Below are positions 23,393 through 34,382 of a DNA stretch of 64,000 bases, piece after piece. Position 1 is the first letter of the stretch. The number at the start of each line of letters is the position of its first letter. The notes under the pieces are model-generated. The model had not been told where the DNA came from. It did not search any database and worked only from the letters and a program-made list of their open reading frames with translations. The DNA is taken from assembly GCA_002104945.1 (NCBI GenBank), contig MCFH01000011.1, positions 939,501-1,003,500 on the forward strand. The letters run 5' to 3'. The DNA is from Piromyces finnis. Taxonomy: Eukaryota; Neocallimastigomycota; Neocallimastigomycetes; Neocallimastigales; Neocallimastigaceae. The translations under genes were made by a program, and so were the position numbers.

Positions 23393-24010
23393 ATCTCGCC
23401 CTTTAAGTCGAGCTCCTGCGAGATTATTTTCTTGAAGAAATTTAAATAACAAATGGTTACTACTTTTTCTAAATCATAACATTGTTAAAAAAATATATAA
23501 GTATTTAATTTATTTATACTCTTATTATCATTCTTGTTACTTATACATAATTCTAATAATTTATCTAAAACTTAATCATCAAGAATCCATTTGTTTTTAT
23601 ATTCAGATTATGGTTATTTATAAATTGTTTTCTATTAACATTTTTATTTAAGTATTCAAAACAAAACATTTACTTTAAGTTTCAAATTTTTATTTATTCA
23701 ATTCTTCTTGATCATCATGACTTTTATAATCTTCTTATGCATGATTAAAATTCTATTTTACAATTTTAATACTTTTTATTAATACTTATAGTAATCTGTT
23801 CAACTTTCTTTGGTTTATTAGCTGAAGAAATTTCAATATTAAATTTTAAATTAAATCCATAGTTTGTATAAAATTGAAATTGATTGATTGATTACAATAA
23901 AATATTATAAGTAGATTCCAATATAACAATCAATTCGATTTTATTAACCAACGGAGATATTGGAACAATATCTCGTTCACCCTCTCATTTAAATGAAAAG
24001 TCTGTGATAA
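23393..24010 (-). pseudogene. Remnant of gypsy integrase and C-terminal region in element B
   Basis: This follows, with many changes, the 3' part of the decayed pol at 10264-11110. The CTCGCCCTTTAAG junction, the YQPFVI-like end near 23450 and the region around the integrase ERVN motif (GTTCACCCTCTCATTT near 23980, reverse strand) can be recognised. Stops are frequent in all frames. It shows that B descends from a coding A-like gypsy element. Confidence 0.6.
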
Positions 24011-25695
24011 AATTTATATAAAATATATCAAACAGGCAATTCTAAAATTATAAAGAAAATAGCATTTAAAGAGTATTAAATGTTTTTTATTATTGTACAA
24101 ACTTTAAACCAAGTGGAACTTTTTTTTTTTTTTTTTTTAAAGGTTATTATTAAGCAAATAAATATAACAAAATTCTTAGTAATAAAATATTTGTAAAAAA
24201 ATTAACATTCATTAATAATAATGGAAAAACATCATTCAATAATTATATTAACTATACCACTATTTTTTTTTAATCTTATTATTAAATAAACAAAAGTGGT
24301 ATCAAGTCATCAAGTAAATACTATAATTTAATTAACAAATTTATCATTTTTAGACATTTTTAAAATACTTTTAGCATATTTATAATTCTCTTTTATTTTA
24401 TAATTTATCAATATATGGTATTATAAAATTATTTCTTTTTTTTAAAAATTTAACAATGAATTCATAAATTTAAATATCATCAATAAAACATCACAGAATT
24501 GATATAAACATATACATAATGTTGTACTAAATATTATTAATTATAAAGTAATTAAAATACTTCATCAAAAGCATCACTTAAAATATTAAAATAGAGCTGA
24601 TACATTTTTGAATAAAAGGTATGATAATAAATTAAAAATGCCATATAAAGATTAAAGCAATTTTAAATTCATCACCTTATTTAATTATTACTAAGCTATT
24701 GATATATTTAAATTTAGTTTAAAAACATATTTTACTCCATTTATCTTATTTATTGATTAAAGGAATATATGAATTTCAATAATTATATCATTTAATTTCC
24801 TACAATCAATATATAGTAATTTTAGTTATCAATCTCATTATACTTCCATTAAAAAGAATTGTATAAAGATTAAAATCTTTTTTTTTTTTTTTTTTTCCTT
24901 TATAAAGTTCGTTTTATTAAGTACATAAAAACTATTCATTTATTAAAAACTCTTATAATTATTATACATATTACATTAATTTATATTTGTTTTATTCATT
25001 ATATTTATTACATTTATCATATTTATTAACTTATTCTATTTATTAATTTATTCTATTTATTACATTTTATTATATTTTTTTTTTCATTTGTTGTATTTAT
25101 TAATTCTATTTTTTTTTTAATTATTATTAATACTAACTATTATATTATCAAATTGTTACTATTACTAAAACTATTCCTCATTAATTTCTATTATAGCTAT
25201 TTCTAATTCTACAATACTAAATGAAATTAAGAACAGATCCAGAATAGATTAATTTTCTAGCTCTGATTTCACTACCATCATATTATTAAGAATAAAAAAA
25301 TATTACACTCATTTCTTATTATATATTTATTTAACTTTATAATTATTCAATCAAAGCTACTATATTAATTTATTCAAGTTATTTGAATCTTTTAAATATA
25401 AAACTTACTTCTTAATAAAAATATAAACTTATTAACTAGATATACAATAACTTCTTTATAATAAATTCAAATCAAATTAAATTTGTGAATTTATTCTACA
25501 ATTATAAGAAATTCTTTATTTAATTAATTTATTTTAATTTATTAATTATAAAAAACATAATTGATTTAACAACTAAATTTGTAAAACCTCCTCATATTGA
25601 ATTCAAATTATTTTAATTATTAATCTTAATCATTTGTTTAATGAATTATTTAATAAACTATTACATTCAAATTATCTTAATTTACGAAATATAAA

Positions 25696-25734
<39 letters not shown>

Positions 25735-25880
25735 AATGTATAACTTTTTAAATAACTAAATTTGTATTGACTTTTGTTGATAAATTCAAATCAAATTAAA
25801 AATGCTTTAAATTTATATTCTAATTATTAAGAATTTTCTATTTAGTCAAATATTCAGTTATATAAAATACACATTTATAT
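24011..25880. other. Non-coding AT-rich body of element B
   Basis: No homology or frame is recognised. Long T tracts occur at about 24118-24138, 24879-24897 and 25701-25730. It is internal to the element, so it moves with it. Confidence 0.55.
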
Positions 25881-27402
25881 AAAAGAAGTCAACTCCATCC
25901 TATCAACTGGTGTCAGCGAATTCTTTATAAAGTATAAAACATGTTATTACAATGAAATTAAATTATTTTTTTTTTAAGCTCGTTTTCGTATTACTTCATA
26001 ATATTTTAATATATTATTTAATAAACTTCTTAATTGTATTTATCTAATTTAATTAATAATATATAATCCTTGAATATATTTTATTTAGTTAGTTAGTTAA
26101 TCGAATTTATATTGTATCTTCATATTAAAGAAGTCGACCTGACTCTATCCTTTAAAGAAAAGGTGTCGTCGAGTTCTTTATTTAGTATGAAGTTAAATTA
26201 TTTTAAAAGTGATTTTAAATATCAAATCATTTTCTAACTTCATTAAATAAAATTATATATTTCAAATTTTCAAGTTAAATTAATTTATAGTATTTTCAAT
26301 TTAATTTATTATATACTATTTCCCAAAAAGATGTCGATCTGACTCTGTCCTCTAAAAAGGTGTCATCGAAATCTTATTATAATAAAGAATAATTTATTTA
26401 TTTAACTAACTTTACACATTTATTACTTTTACTTTTATTGTAAAATTTTAATTCATTTCTTAATTTTAATTTATTATATACTATATCTAAAAGATGTCGC
26501 TCAGACTCTATCCTATCAAAAGGTGTCGAGCGAGGTCTTTTAAGTATATAATAAATTCATTTCAAATTTACTTATTATATAATCAAATTTTAATTTGTTT
26601 TAATTATATATTCAATTTAATTTATTATATACAATATCTAAAGATGTCGCTCAGACTCTATCCTATCAAAAGGTGTCGAGCGAGGTCTTTTATAGTATAT
26701 AATAAATTTATTTCAATAAGATAACTTATTCCTCAACTACTTTTAATTAATAAATATCAAAATTTTAATTTTCATATTTCTCAATGTATTTTAAATAAAT
26801 CTAAAATTATTATATACTACGTCTAAAAGATGTCGCTCAGACTCTATCCTATCAAAAGGTGTCGAGCGAGGTCTTTTATAATATATAATAAATATATTTC
26901 AATAAAATAACTTTTTCCAATAAGTGATATTTACATTTTAATTCACTTATTTCTCAATTTCATTTTAATTAATAAATATCAAAATTTTAATTTTCATACA
27001 ATATATTTTAAATAATTCTATAATTATTATATACCATGTTTAAAAGATGTCGCTCAGACTCTATCCTATCAAACGGTGTCGAGCGAGGTCTTTTAAGTAT
27101 ATAATAAGTTCATTTCAAAATAACAATTAATAATTCATTCAAATAAGTGAAATCAACATACTAATTCACTTATTTCTCAATATATTTAAATAATTTTAAA
27201 ATTTTATTAACTTTTTCTTAATTTTCTTTCTTTTTAAATAAGTTTTAATTTTCTTACTTTGCAATTAATTTTTTGATTTAATTTACTCTTTTAATTGTAT
27301 ATATCCAATTTAATTTATAATATACTATGTATAAAAGATGTCGCTCAGACTCTATCCTATCAAACGGTGTCGAGCGAGTTCTTTTTATAGTATATTATAA
27401 TT
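25881..27402. repeat. Array of eight conserved hairpins in element B
   Basis: Eight irregularly spaced inverted repeats lie near 25881, 26126, 26328, 26468, 26619, 26807, 27022 and 27311. The best are about 90 nt: outer arms AATTTATTATATACT and AGTATATAATAAATT (26468-26482 and 26543-26557), an inner arm TAAAAGA..TCGCTC.GAC facing GTC.GAGCGA..TCTTTTA, and a loop containing CTATCCTATCAAAAGG. Sequence between units is not conserved. Units differ at paired sites with pairing kept, for example TCGAT with ATCGA in the third unit, and TTATAATATACT with AGTATATTATAA in the last. The function is unknown. Confidence 0.85.
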
Positions 27403-27494
27403 AAATTTAATTTTAAAAGAGTTTCATCAATTTAAAAACAAGAGTATTTCATAAATATATTTCTATTAGTATTACAGATAGATTTTATATATAA

Positions 27495-27790
27495 AGATTT
27501 CATTGTTCCATACAGTAGAGTTACACTTATTCCAATTCCAATATAAAAAGGAAAGTTTCACAGAGTAGAAGTTCCACAAGCAAAGTTCCACGAGATTCGT
27601 TCAAAAGAATTCCACGAAGGAAGGATTTCACAAGGTAGTGTTCCACAAGTAGGTAAAAATTCCACAATTATAGTTCCACAAAGTAGTGTTTCACAAAATT
27701 TATTTAGAATTTCACAAAGTAGGGTAACACAAAATTAATGTTACACTGACAGAAGTTACACCATAAATAGTTCCACAAGGTAGGCTACTC
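27495..27790 (-). repeat. Degenerate short repeats in the leader of element B
   Basis: About a dozen variants of TTCCACAAAGTAG (on the minus strand CTACTTTGTGGAA) are spaced 15-40 bp apart in the region just inside the 5' LTR. They are interspersed and not strictly tandem. Element A has purine-rich repeats with CTACT and GGAA in the same place, so a repeated leader may be a shared trait. Confidence 0.65.
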
Positions 27791-27917
27791 AAGTAGACAA
27801 AAAAAAAATTTCCGAAAAGTTCCAAATTTTCTACGGTAGCAATTCCCAATGTTGTAACTTCAGAAAATAAAAATTGTTTTATTATTAAATATAAAACGTG
27901 TTTTTTAATAAGAAAAG

Positions 27918-27928
27918 GTAATTGTTAT
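27918..27928 (-). promoter_or_regulatory. Self-complementary primer site of element B
   Basis: On the minus strand ATAACAATTAC directly follows the 5' LTR. Its exact complement GTAATTGTTAT lies in that LTR at 28106-28096, 35 bases downstream of TATAAATA (28141-28134). This is the arrangement expected if the RNA 5' end primes its own reverse transcription, as in Tf1. Confidence 0.7.
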
Positions 27929-28716
27929 TGTAAAAGTATAAAATTTAAAACAGATTTCATACTTAAAACAAAACAATTTTTATTAACACAAAAATAAAAA
28001 AATAAAACATTAAATTTTTATTTTAAGAAAACATTTTATTTAAACTCTTAAAAATATTATTAGCTATATAATAGTTAATAATTAAAAAATTGAAAATAAC
28101 AATTACATCGATTTAACAAATAAAAATTACATGTATTTATATTTTTTCATAATTATATTCTAATATATTATTCTATTTAAATAAACATATATTTAATATA
28201 AAATAAACAAAACTAATTTAATTAAATAATAAAATAACAGAACTAAACTAAACTAATTCATTATACTTTTAATTCAATTTGAGTAAACTCAAAATTGAAT
28301 AAAGCCCATGTATTTTCTATAAATTAATTTAATATTATCAATACTATTCTTAATATATTTCCTATTGAAATATAAATAAATCTATTTTTAAAACTAAGTT
28401 AAAATTATTAAACTATTCTAAATTTAAATAAAAAAGTATAATCTATTCTAAAATTAAATAAAAAGTATTTGAAAAATATTTTAATTATTTAAAATATTTG
28501 AAATATTTAAATTTAATTAAAATTCTTTTATTCCTTAAACTTAAATATTTATCTTAATTTAAATTTAACGGAATTATTATAAAATAATTTATTATTAAAT
28601 TATTCCATAAAATTTACTCAAAAATTTTATAATCAGTTTTACTAAATATTAATTTATTATTTAATAATTAATAATTAATTATTAAATAATCTAAAGATAT
28701 ATATTATATCTTTACA
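27929..28716 (-). repeat. 5' LTR of element B
   Basis: It is 788 bp and identical by eye to 22605-23392. It carries a TATAAATA box and the 11-nt complement of the primer site. Confidence 0.9.
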
Positions 28717-28721
28717 ATTAA

Positions 28722-28977
28722 AGACTAATTCTTTTAATTAACACTACTTAATTTTTTTTACAAAAAGTATAAAAAGGTGTATATTATAAGAATTAGAGAA
28801 TATACAGATATTTTTATTTTTATTTTTATTTTATTTTATAATTTTATATTAATATCTTAATAAAACAATTTTATCAATAAAACAATTTTTCTTATTTCAT
28901 TTTAATATTATTTTTGAGTATTAATAAATTTATTAATATTTTATAAATAAAAGTAAATTCCTCGAACCGTAACATTT
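28722..28977. other. AT-rich flank, possible LTR remnant
   Basis: Sequence that continues 22261-22599 across element B. It has a TATA-like stretch (AAGTATAAAAAGGTG near 28765) and ends CTCGAACCGTAACA near 28974, so it may be the end of an unidentified LTR. No gene is seen. Confidence 0.35.
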
Positions 28978-29785
28978 TGATAAATAATGAAATTAATAAA
29001 TATAAAATTATTATTAAACCTGATTTTTAAGTTAACCCTAAAAGTAACTTAAAACAAGTTATAGTTTAAGTACTTTACCAAAATTCTTAAATAAAATTAA
29101 TCCTAAACACTGCATATATTTTGATTATTGAAAGAAAATAATAAACTTTAATTAATCGAGATCAAAATATATAACTTTTGTTAAATTAATTGTTAAATTA
29201 AATATTTAATAACTTCGTTAGTAAATTACACTTTAAAAGTAAACAAATATAATAATTCATGTTATAAAATAATATAATTAAACACCTTTATTAAAACATT
29301 AAAAATAATTATTACTTTAATTAATTGTAAAATAAACAACTTTTTATATTCTTTAACTTTTAATTATTTCTTTTATTGTTATTTCTAATTACTTTTATTA
29401 TTTTTATTGTAAATAGTTATTAATTTTATTGTTTTAATGTAAATAGTTTAAATTTAAAAGAAAATATAAATACATGTAAATATTCTTATTTTAATCATTA
29501 TTATTATTATTAATAAAGAAATATTATATAGTTAGATTAATATTTTATAATTTTAATAATCACTTTTATACTTAAATAAATAAAAATTTTAAATATTTAA
29601 ATATTAGAAAAACAAGTGTTTCTAATAAAACCATTTAGTGTTTTAACAAAACAATTTTATTAATTTTTATAAAAACGATTTTAAATCTTAATCAATATAA
29701 CTTATATAGTTATAACAAAAGATATAATATAATAATCACTTTTTGAAGTAAAATTCAAAATTAAGATTATTATCAAATTATATCA
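28978..29785 (+). repeat. 5' LTR of element C
   Basis: It is 808 bp, TGATAAATAATG...AATTATATCA, and matches 36549-37360 closely. A related but diverged LTR lies at 7431-9373. Confidence 0.9.
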
Positions 29786-29786
29786 A

Positions 29787-29804
29787 TGGTCCTTCGAACC
29801 GGAG
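29787..29804 (+). promoter_or_regulatory. tRNA primer-binding site of element C
   Basis: TGGTCCTTCGAACCGGAG begins one base after the LTR. Its complement ends ...TCGAAGGACCA, which resembles the 3' end of eukaryotic tRNA-Tyr genes whose acceptor starts CCTTCGA. That assignment rests on recall of tRNA-Tyr sequences and needs the tRNA set of this genome. Confidence 0.6.
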
Positions 29805-30383
29805 AATCAAAATAAGGTAAATATATAAAATTTTCTTTATATAAAAATTTCATATAGAATAGTAAAATATTCTATGAAATTAATTAAATAATCAAGTTAT
29901 AATAGTATAGAATAGATAGTTAACAGAATAGTTAAATATTCTCAATATTTTATCTATTTAGAAATTATAACTTATTAAATAATAAAATAATATTAAAATA
30001 ATAAATCAATATTCAATATTGAAATATTATTTAAATATTATTAAATCAATATTAAAATAAAATAAATAAATTATAATACTTAATAGTATAGTATTAATAT
30101 AGTAAATTGATATATAAACATTATATATTAGATAAAATATATAGATATTTTAAATAAGAAAAGAATTAAAAAAAAAAAAAAATAGTATAGAAAAATTATT
30201 AGATAAATAGATTGATAATATTATAAATAAGATAGTTGAAAGAATTAATTATAATAATAAAATAGGTATATATACATTAGATATATATACATAAAAATAA
30301 ATATATAATAAAAATAAATCAAAATAATAATAAATAAAGATTTAAGTATATATATATAAAAAATATATATACACCAAACAAAC

Positions 30384-30424
<41 letters not shown>

Positions 30425-31734
30425 ATAAAACTTTATAAATAAAAATACTTGTAAAAATATACTAGGAGCGTATAGAGCTCATATACAGAGTTTCAGTGTA
30501 TAATTAACTAGTTTCAGTTGGTTAGAAACTATAGCTGTTAATCACTGAAGTATTTGTAAAAGTAGGACGAGTGTGAATAGCACGCTTACTTGGGGGAAGG
30601 GATTGTTAGTGTGATAAAAAGCACGCAATACAGGACTCTCAAGTTGAATACTTTAGTGAACTCTGGCGAATAAGGAACTTTAGTCACCGAAGGCTAAAGG
30701 TTTGTCGTGAAGGTAAAGCGACATAAAAATATATAGTTTAAATTTATTTTGAGGTCTAGTATATCACCTCTAGTTAGTAGCTTTTGCCGGTTAATTAAAT
30801 TGTTGTAAGGCACTAAAAAGCAAAAAATAAATCCTGTAAATAAAGTTTTATATTTAATTATTTTTTTTAAAAAAAGAAAAAGAAATACATAAATTAAAGA
30901 TAAAAATTATTTAATAAAAATTATAAAATATAATCATCGGTCAAATAAAATTAAGAGTATTGTTATAAATTTTAAATAATAAAAGCAATAATATTGAGTT
31001 GTCTTTTTAGTTAATTTTCAGCGAAAAATAACTTTTGTTTATCTTTTCGGTTAATTAATTACTAAGATAATTAAAGTGTTTTATAGTAAGTTAGTAAGAG
31101 TGCAGTTTTATCACATATCGTGGGGGAGTAGAGCGCTAACTAATAAGTAAATATTACACCACTTAATATTTATGACGGTTAGTTAGTGGAGGTCGAAAGG
31201 CACGGTGACGAAACTGTCGGGTACTCTGAAGGTACTATAATAACATAATCAATATTATTTTCTGCTTTATAATAAAGAAATAAAAATAAACATCCTACTC
31301 TAAATTAAATATTTTTTTTTACAATACTAATATATAAATAACTTAATATAAATAAAATATATTCTTAACATTTTCTCAAAAAAAAATAAAATCTTCTTAA
31401 TTACAATAAAACTAAAGCAAGTGTCTACAAGTGTTTACAAACAACAACCAATTACTCCTTTTATATTACATTATATAAACGTTATATAAGATTATATTTT
31501 ATTAATAACAGTAATAAATAAAATACCTGTAAATAAAATTATATTATTGTAAATAAAGACTATTGTAAATAAAAACATATTACTGTACTTATAACTAAAT
31601 TATTGTAAATAAAGATTGTTGTAAATAAAAACATATTATTGTTCTTATAACTAAATTATTGAGAATAAATAAAAATTGAGTTTTTAAATAAAATATTAAA
31701 ATAAAATTAAATAAAATAAAAATAAAAAGTAATA
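29805..31734 (+). other. Long structured leader of element C
   Basis: 1.9 kb without an open frame. Two GC-richer islands (about 30460-30830 and 31020-31240) stand out of AT sequence. Hairpins include AGTTTC/GAAACT near 30510, CTTTAG/CTAAAG near 30680, TGTCG/CGACA near 30704 and GAGGT/ACCTC near 30750. A two-tier stem near 31130-31196 has CTAACTAA/TTAGTTAG outside TAAATATT/AATATTTA. A run of about 35 A lies at 30381-30415. It may hold packaging or translation signals. Confidence 0.6.
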
Positions 31735-32703
31735 ATGGATAATACTACTAAAGGTATTACCTTTAATAGAATACCTATTTTGGGTTCAACAAAGGTTGAA
31801 TTTGATGATTGGGAATTTTCTTTTAAACATTGGTGTAATTTATATAAGGTACCAGAACAAGAAAAGTTAGAATACCTTATATCATTAACTACAGGTACAG
31901 CTAGAACAATTGTAGTTAATGCATTAAATAAAGAAACACCAGATGATTATAATACCATCATCAAAAACCTTAAAAGTCATTTTAAAGGTTCAGTACCAAA
32001 GAATTCTAGATTATTAGAATTGTCTACTATTACAATAAAGAAAAATGAAAGTGTATCTGAATTCAATATTAAATTTGACTCTTTAATAAATAAAACAAAC
32101 TTAAAAATGTCAAATGAAATCATATTGTCCTACTATATTAATGCTTTTAGAAACCTTACTAAAACTTACGAAGCACTTTTAGAAGCTGAACCAAAAAGTT
32201 TAGAAGAAGCCAGAAACATTACTATTAAGAAAGAGAAAATTTTCAATATAGTTGAAGAAAATAGACCAAAAATAAGAACTTCCATTAGTTCTAGAAGGTC
32301 TCCAAATGATAATAATGCTCAAAGAAATAATGATAGAGCATATTCAAATAATTTTAATAGTTATAACCGAATGAATAACAATAACACTACTCAAAATAGT
32401 TTTAAAAATTATAATAATAGAAATTATACTAATAACTACAGAAATAATAATTATAATAGTAATATTCAAAATAATAACTACAATAATGATAACAATAATT
32501 ATTCAAGATTTAATAATATTAATCAAAACGTTGAGCAAAGAAAAAGTACCTTAAAATACCCACAAAATAATGATGATGAGTTAAAAGATATAACTCAAAA
32601 GCTTGCGGACCTAAAAATTAATGTTTGCTTAAATTGTAAAAGAATAGGTCATACTACGAATGATTGTCCAGAATTAGATGACGAATACAATCATTTAAAC
32701 TAA
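31735..32703 (+). CDS. gag: Gag of element C
   Basis: 322 residues from ATG 31735. The N-terminal 170 residues form the capsid-like region (FDDWEFSFKHWCNLY, SVSEFNIKFDSLI). A long Asn-rich linker follows at about 190-275, then one CCHC knuckle CLNCKRIGHTTNDCP near residue 302. The frame ends in HLN and TAA inside the frameshift signal. It is similar in plan and sequence to gag of element D. It should form the particle that packages element RNA. Confidence 0.9.
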   Translation: MDNTTKGITFNRIPILGSTKVEFDDWEFSFKHWCNLYKVPEQEKLEYLISLTTGTARTIVVNALNKETPDDYNTIIKNLKSHFKGSVPKNSRLLELSTITIKKNESVSEFNIKFDSLINKTNLKMSNEIILSYYINAFRNLTKTYEALLEAEPKSLEEARNITIKKEKIFNIVEENRPKIRTSISSRRSPNDNNAQRNNDRAYSNNFNSYNRMNNNNTTQNSFKNYNNRNYTNNYRNNNYNSNIQNNNYNNDNNNYSRFNNINQNVEQRKSTLKYPQNNDDELKDITQKLADLKINVCLNCKRIGHTTNDCPELDDEYNHLN

Positions 32704-32728
32704 ATAATGGGAGTAAGCAATCTCCCAT
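32694..32728 (+). promoter_or_regulatory. Predicted -1 ribosomal frameshift signal between gag and pol of element C
   Basis: The slippery heptamer T TTA AAC is at 32694-32700 in the gag frame. The gag stop TAA (32701-32703) lies in a 6-nt spacer, followed by a hairpin with arms ATGGGAG (32707-32713) and CTCCCAT (32722-32728) and an 8-nt loop. The -1 frame is open through to the pol start codon at 32997 and beyond, as required. Confidence 0.85.
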
Positions 32729-34382
32729 AAAAACTAAAATTGCAAATAGTTCACAAAATACACAAAAAGCACAAATAAATTCTAATATCTCTAATGAAAA
32801 TAATTATTCTATTAATGCGGCTCAAAAGAAGAAAATAAATGTTAAAACATTAGATAAAAATAAAATATCACCAAATAATAAAAGTATTGTCAAGCCCTCA
32901 ATACTTAACCAACCTAACATTAGGAATTTAAAACAACAAAAGAAGGCTATTAGAGATACTCGTAGAAGAAAAATTAGTGAAGATAAAGATGAAGTTATGG
33001 AAGAAACCCCAAATGAAGAAATAGAAATAGAAAGTGAAGAAGAACAAAATAATACAAATGAAATACCTTTAGAAGAAGTTACTAATACAAAAGAACATAT
33101 CCAACCTATTGAAATTAATAACTCTAATGATTCTACCAATGAAGAAACTTTTAAAAATAATAATGAAACAAGTGATGTAAAAGTAAAGAAAAATTCTGTC
33201 AAAACCAAAGTAACCACAAAAAGAAATATGACAGAAATACAAATGTTAAAAACCAAAGATAAATTTAGTATAATTAAAGAAGCAAATAATTTATATCCAA
33301 AAATAAGTCTTTCCCAATTACTTTCTGCTAGTCCATCACTTAGAAAAGAATTAGAACAAGGATGTAAACCTAAAGTTGAAAAAGTGATGTACTCCTTTAA
33401 TAACTCTAATATTCCATTAATAATTGGTGATATAGATGGAAAATATTTAAAAATTCTTTATGATACTGGCGCAAATGTCAATATCATTACTACAAATGGT
33501 TTTAATAAACTATCAAATAAAAATATTGAAAAAAGTGATGAGGAACAAAATATAACTATTGCTAATGGTACTACTGTTCCTACAAATGTTTTTACTACTT
33601 TAAAAATAAATATTAATAATTGTTGTATTATTTTAGAAAAATTTTATATTATTGAACAAAGTAATCCATACTTTGATATAATTTTTGGAAGAGGTATTCA
33701 AAAGAAATACCGTTTATTTATTGACCCTGATGATGATTATATATACCAGAAAACTAAAAAAGGTTTAAAGAAAATTATCAATAGTAATGATAATGATGCT
33801 AATGATATTCCCTTAATGAATTCTATAATTATTTCAAAAGAAGAAAACCAAGAATTTCAAGATACGTTAAAAGAAATCTTAAATTCAACACCTGATAATA
33901 TTAAATCAAAATTTGAACACATTATAAATAAATATAAAAATTGTATGGCTACATCAATGTCTCAATTAACTACTGCGGATTTAGAACCTCATTCTATAAT
34001 TACTACTACTAATAAACCAATAAAATTAAAACCTTATAAATTATCTAAGGAACATGCTGATATTTTAAAAAGTGAAATTCTTTCATTACTTGATAAAGGT
34101 TTAATTACTCCTTCTCACTCTCCATGGTCATTTCCAGTTTTACTTGTACAAAAGAAAAATGGTAAATGGAGAATGTGTATTGATTATAGAAGACTTAATG
34201 AAATTACTATTAAGGATTCTTATGCACTTCCTTTTATTGATGAATTAATCTCTTCTGTTAATGGTGCAAAAATATTTTATGCTTTAGATTTATATTCTGG
34301 CTACCACCAAATTCCTATGAACCCAAATGATGTGAGAAAACTGCTTTTACAACAAAATTTGGTAATTATAATTTTAAAGTAA
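32704..34382 (+). pseudogene. pol: Pol of element C, first part: linker, protease and N-terminal reverse transcriptase (frame broken)
   Basis: The frame is open from the frameshift site; its first ATG is at 32997. After an acidic Glu/Asn-rich linker come a retropepsin motif YDTGANVNII (near residue 157 counted from that ATG) and the RT segments PSHSPWSFPVLLVQKKNGKWRM and LDLYSGYHQIPMN. Near 34340 the frame is lost: the run of A after GTGAG is one base short compared with the sense expected from element D, and a stop follows at 34380-34382. The downstream half continues in the next frame. Confidence 0.88.

Larger units (their letters stand above)
22605..28716 (-). mobile_element. Non-coding LTR retrotransposon 'B' (LARD-like) with identical LTRs
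   Basis: The 788-bp LTRs 22605-23392 and 27929-28716 were compared base by base by eye and no difference was found. The TSD attaa is at 22600-22604 and 28717-28721. The orientation is minus: the purine tract CTTAAAGGGCGAGAT precedes the left (3') LTR and the primer tract ATAACAATTAC follows the right (5') LTR. The 4.5-kb internal region has no gag or pol frame, only a short decayed integrase and C-terminal remnant at the 3' end. Recent movement without coding capacity implies supply of proteins in trans, probably by an A-like relative. Confidence 0.88.

Noticed and set aside
26494-26724. Open frame of 76 codons across two hairpin units
   Set aside because: The repeated segment in the predicted protein is only the hairpin sequence read twice, and other units lack the frame.
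25881-27402. CRISPR-like array
   Set aside because: The repeats are irregularly spaced, form long hairpins and vary in paired positions; the spacers are AT-rich and unequal, and the setting is a eukaryotic retrotransposon with no cas genes.
7600-28700. Repeat-induced point mutation as the cause of the AT richness of decayed elements
   Set aside because: It cannot be judged without aligned copies and dinucleotide counts; intact GC-richer elements nearby do not show obvious C-to-T decay.
30381-30415. Poly-A runs at 30381, 45232 and 51201 as signs of non-LTR retrotransposition
   Set aside because: They are located in leaders or 3' regions of LTR elements and no reverse transcriptase of LINE type is present in the window.
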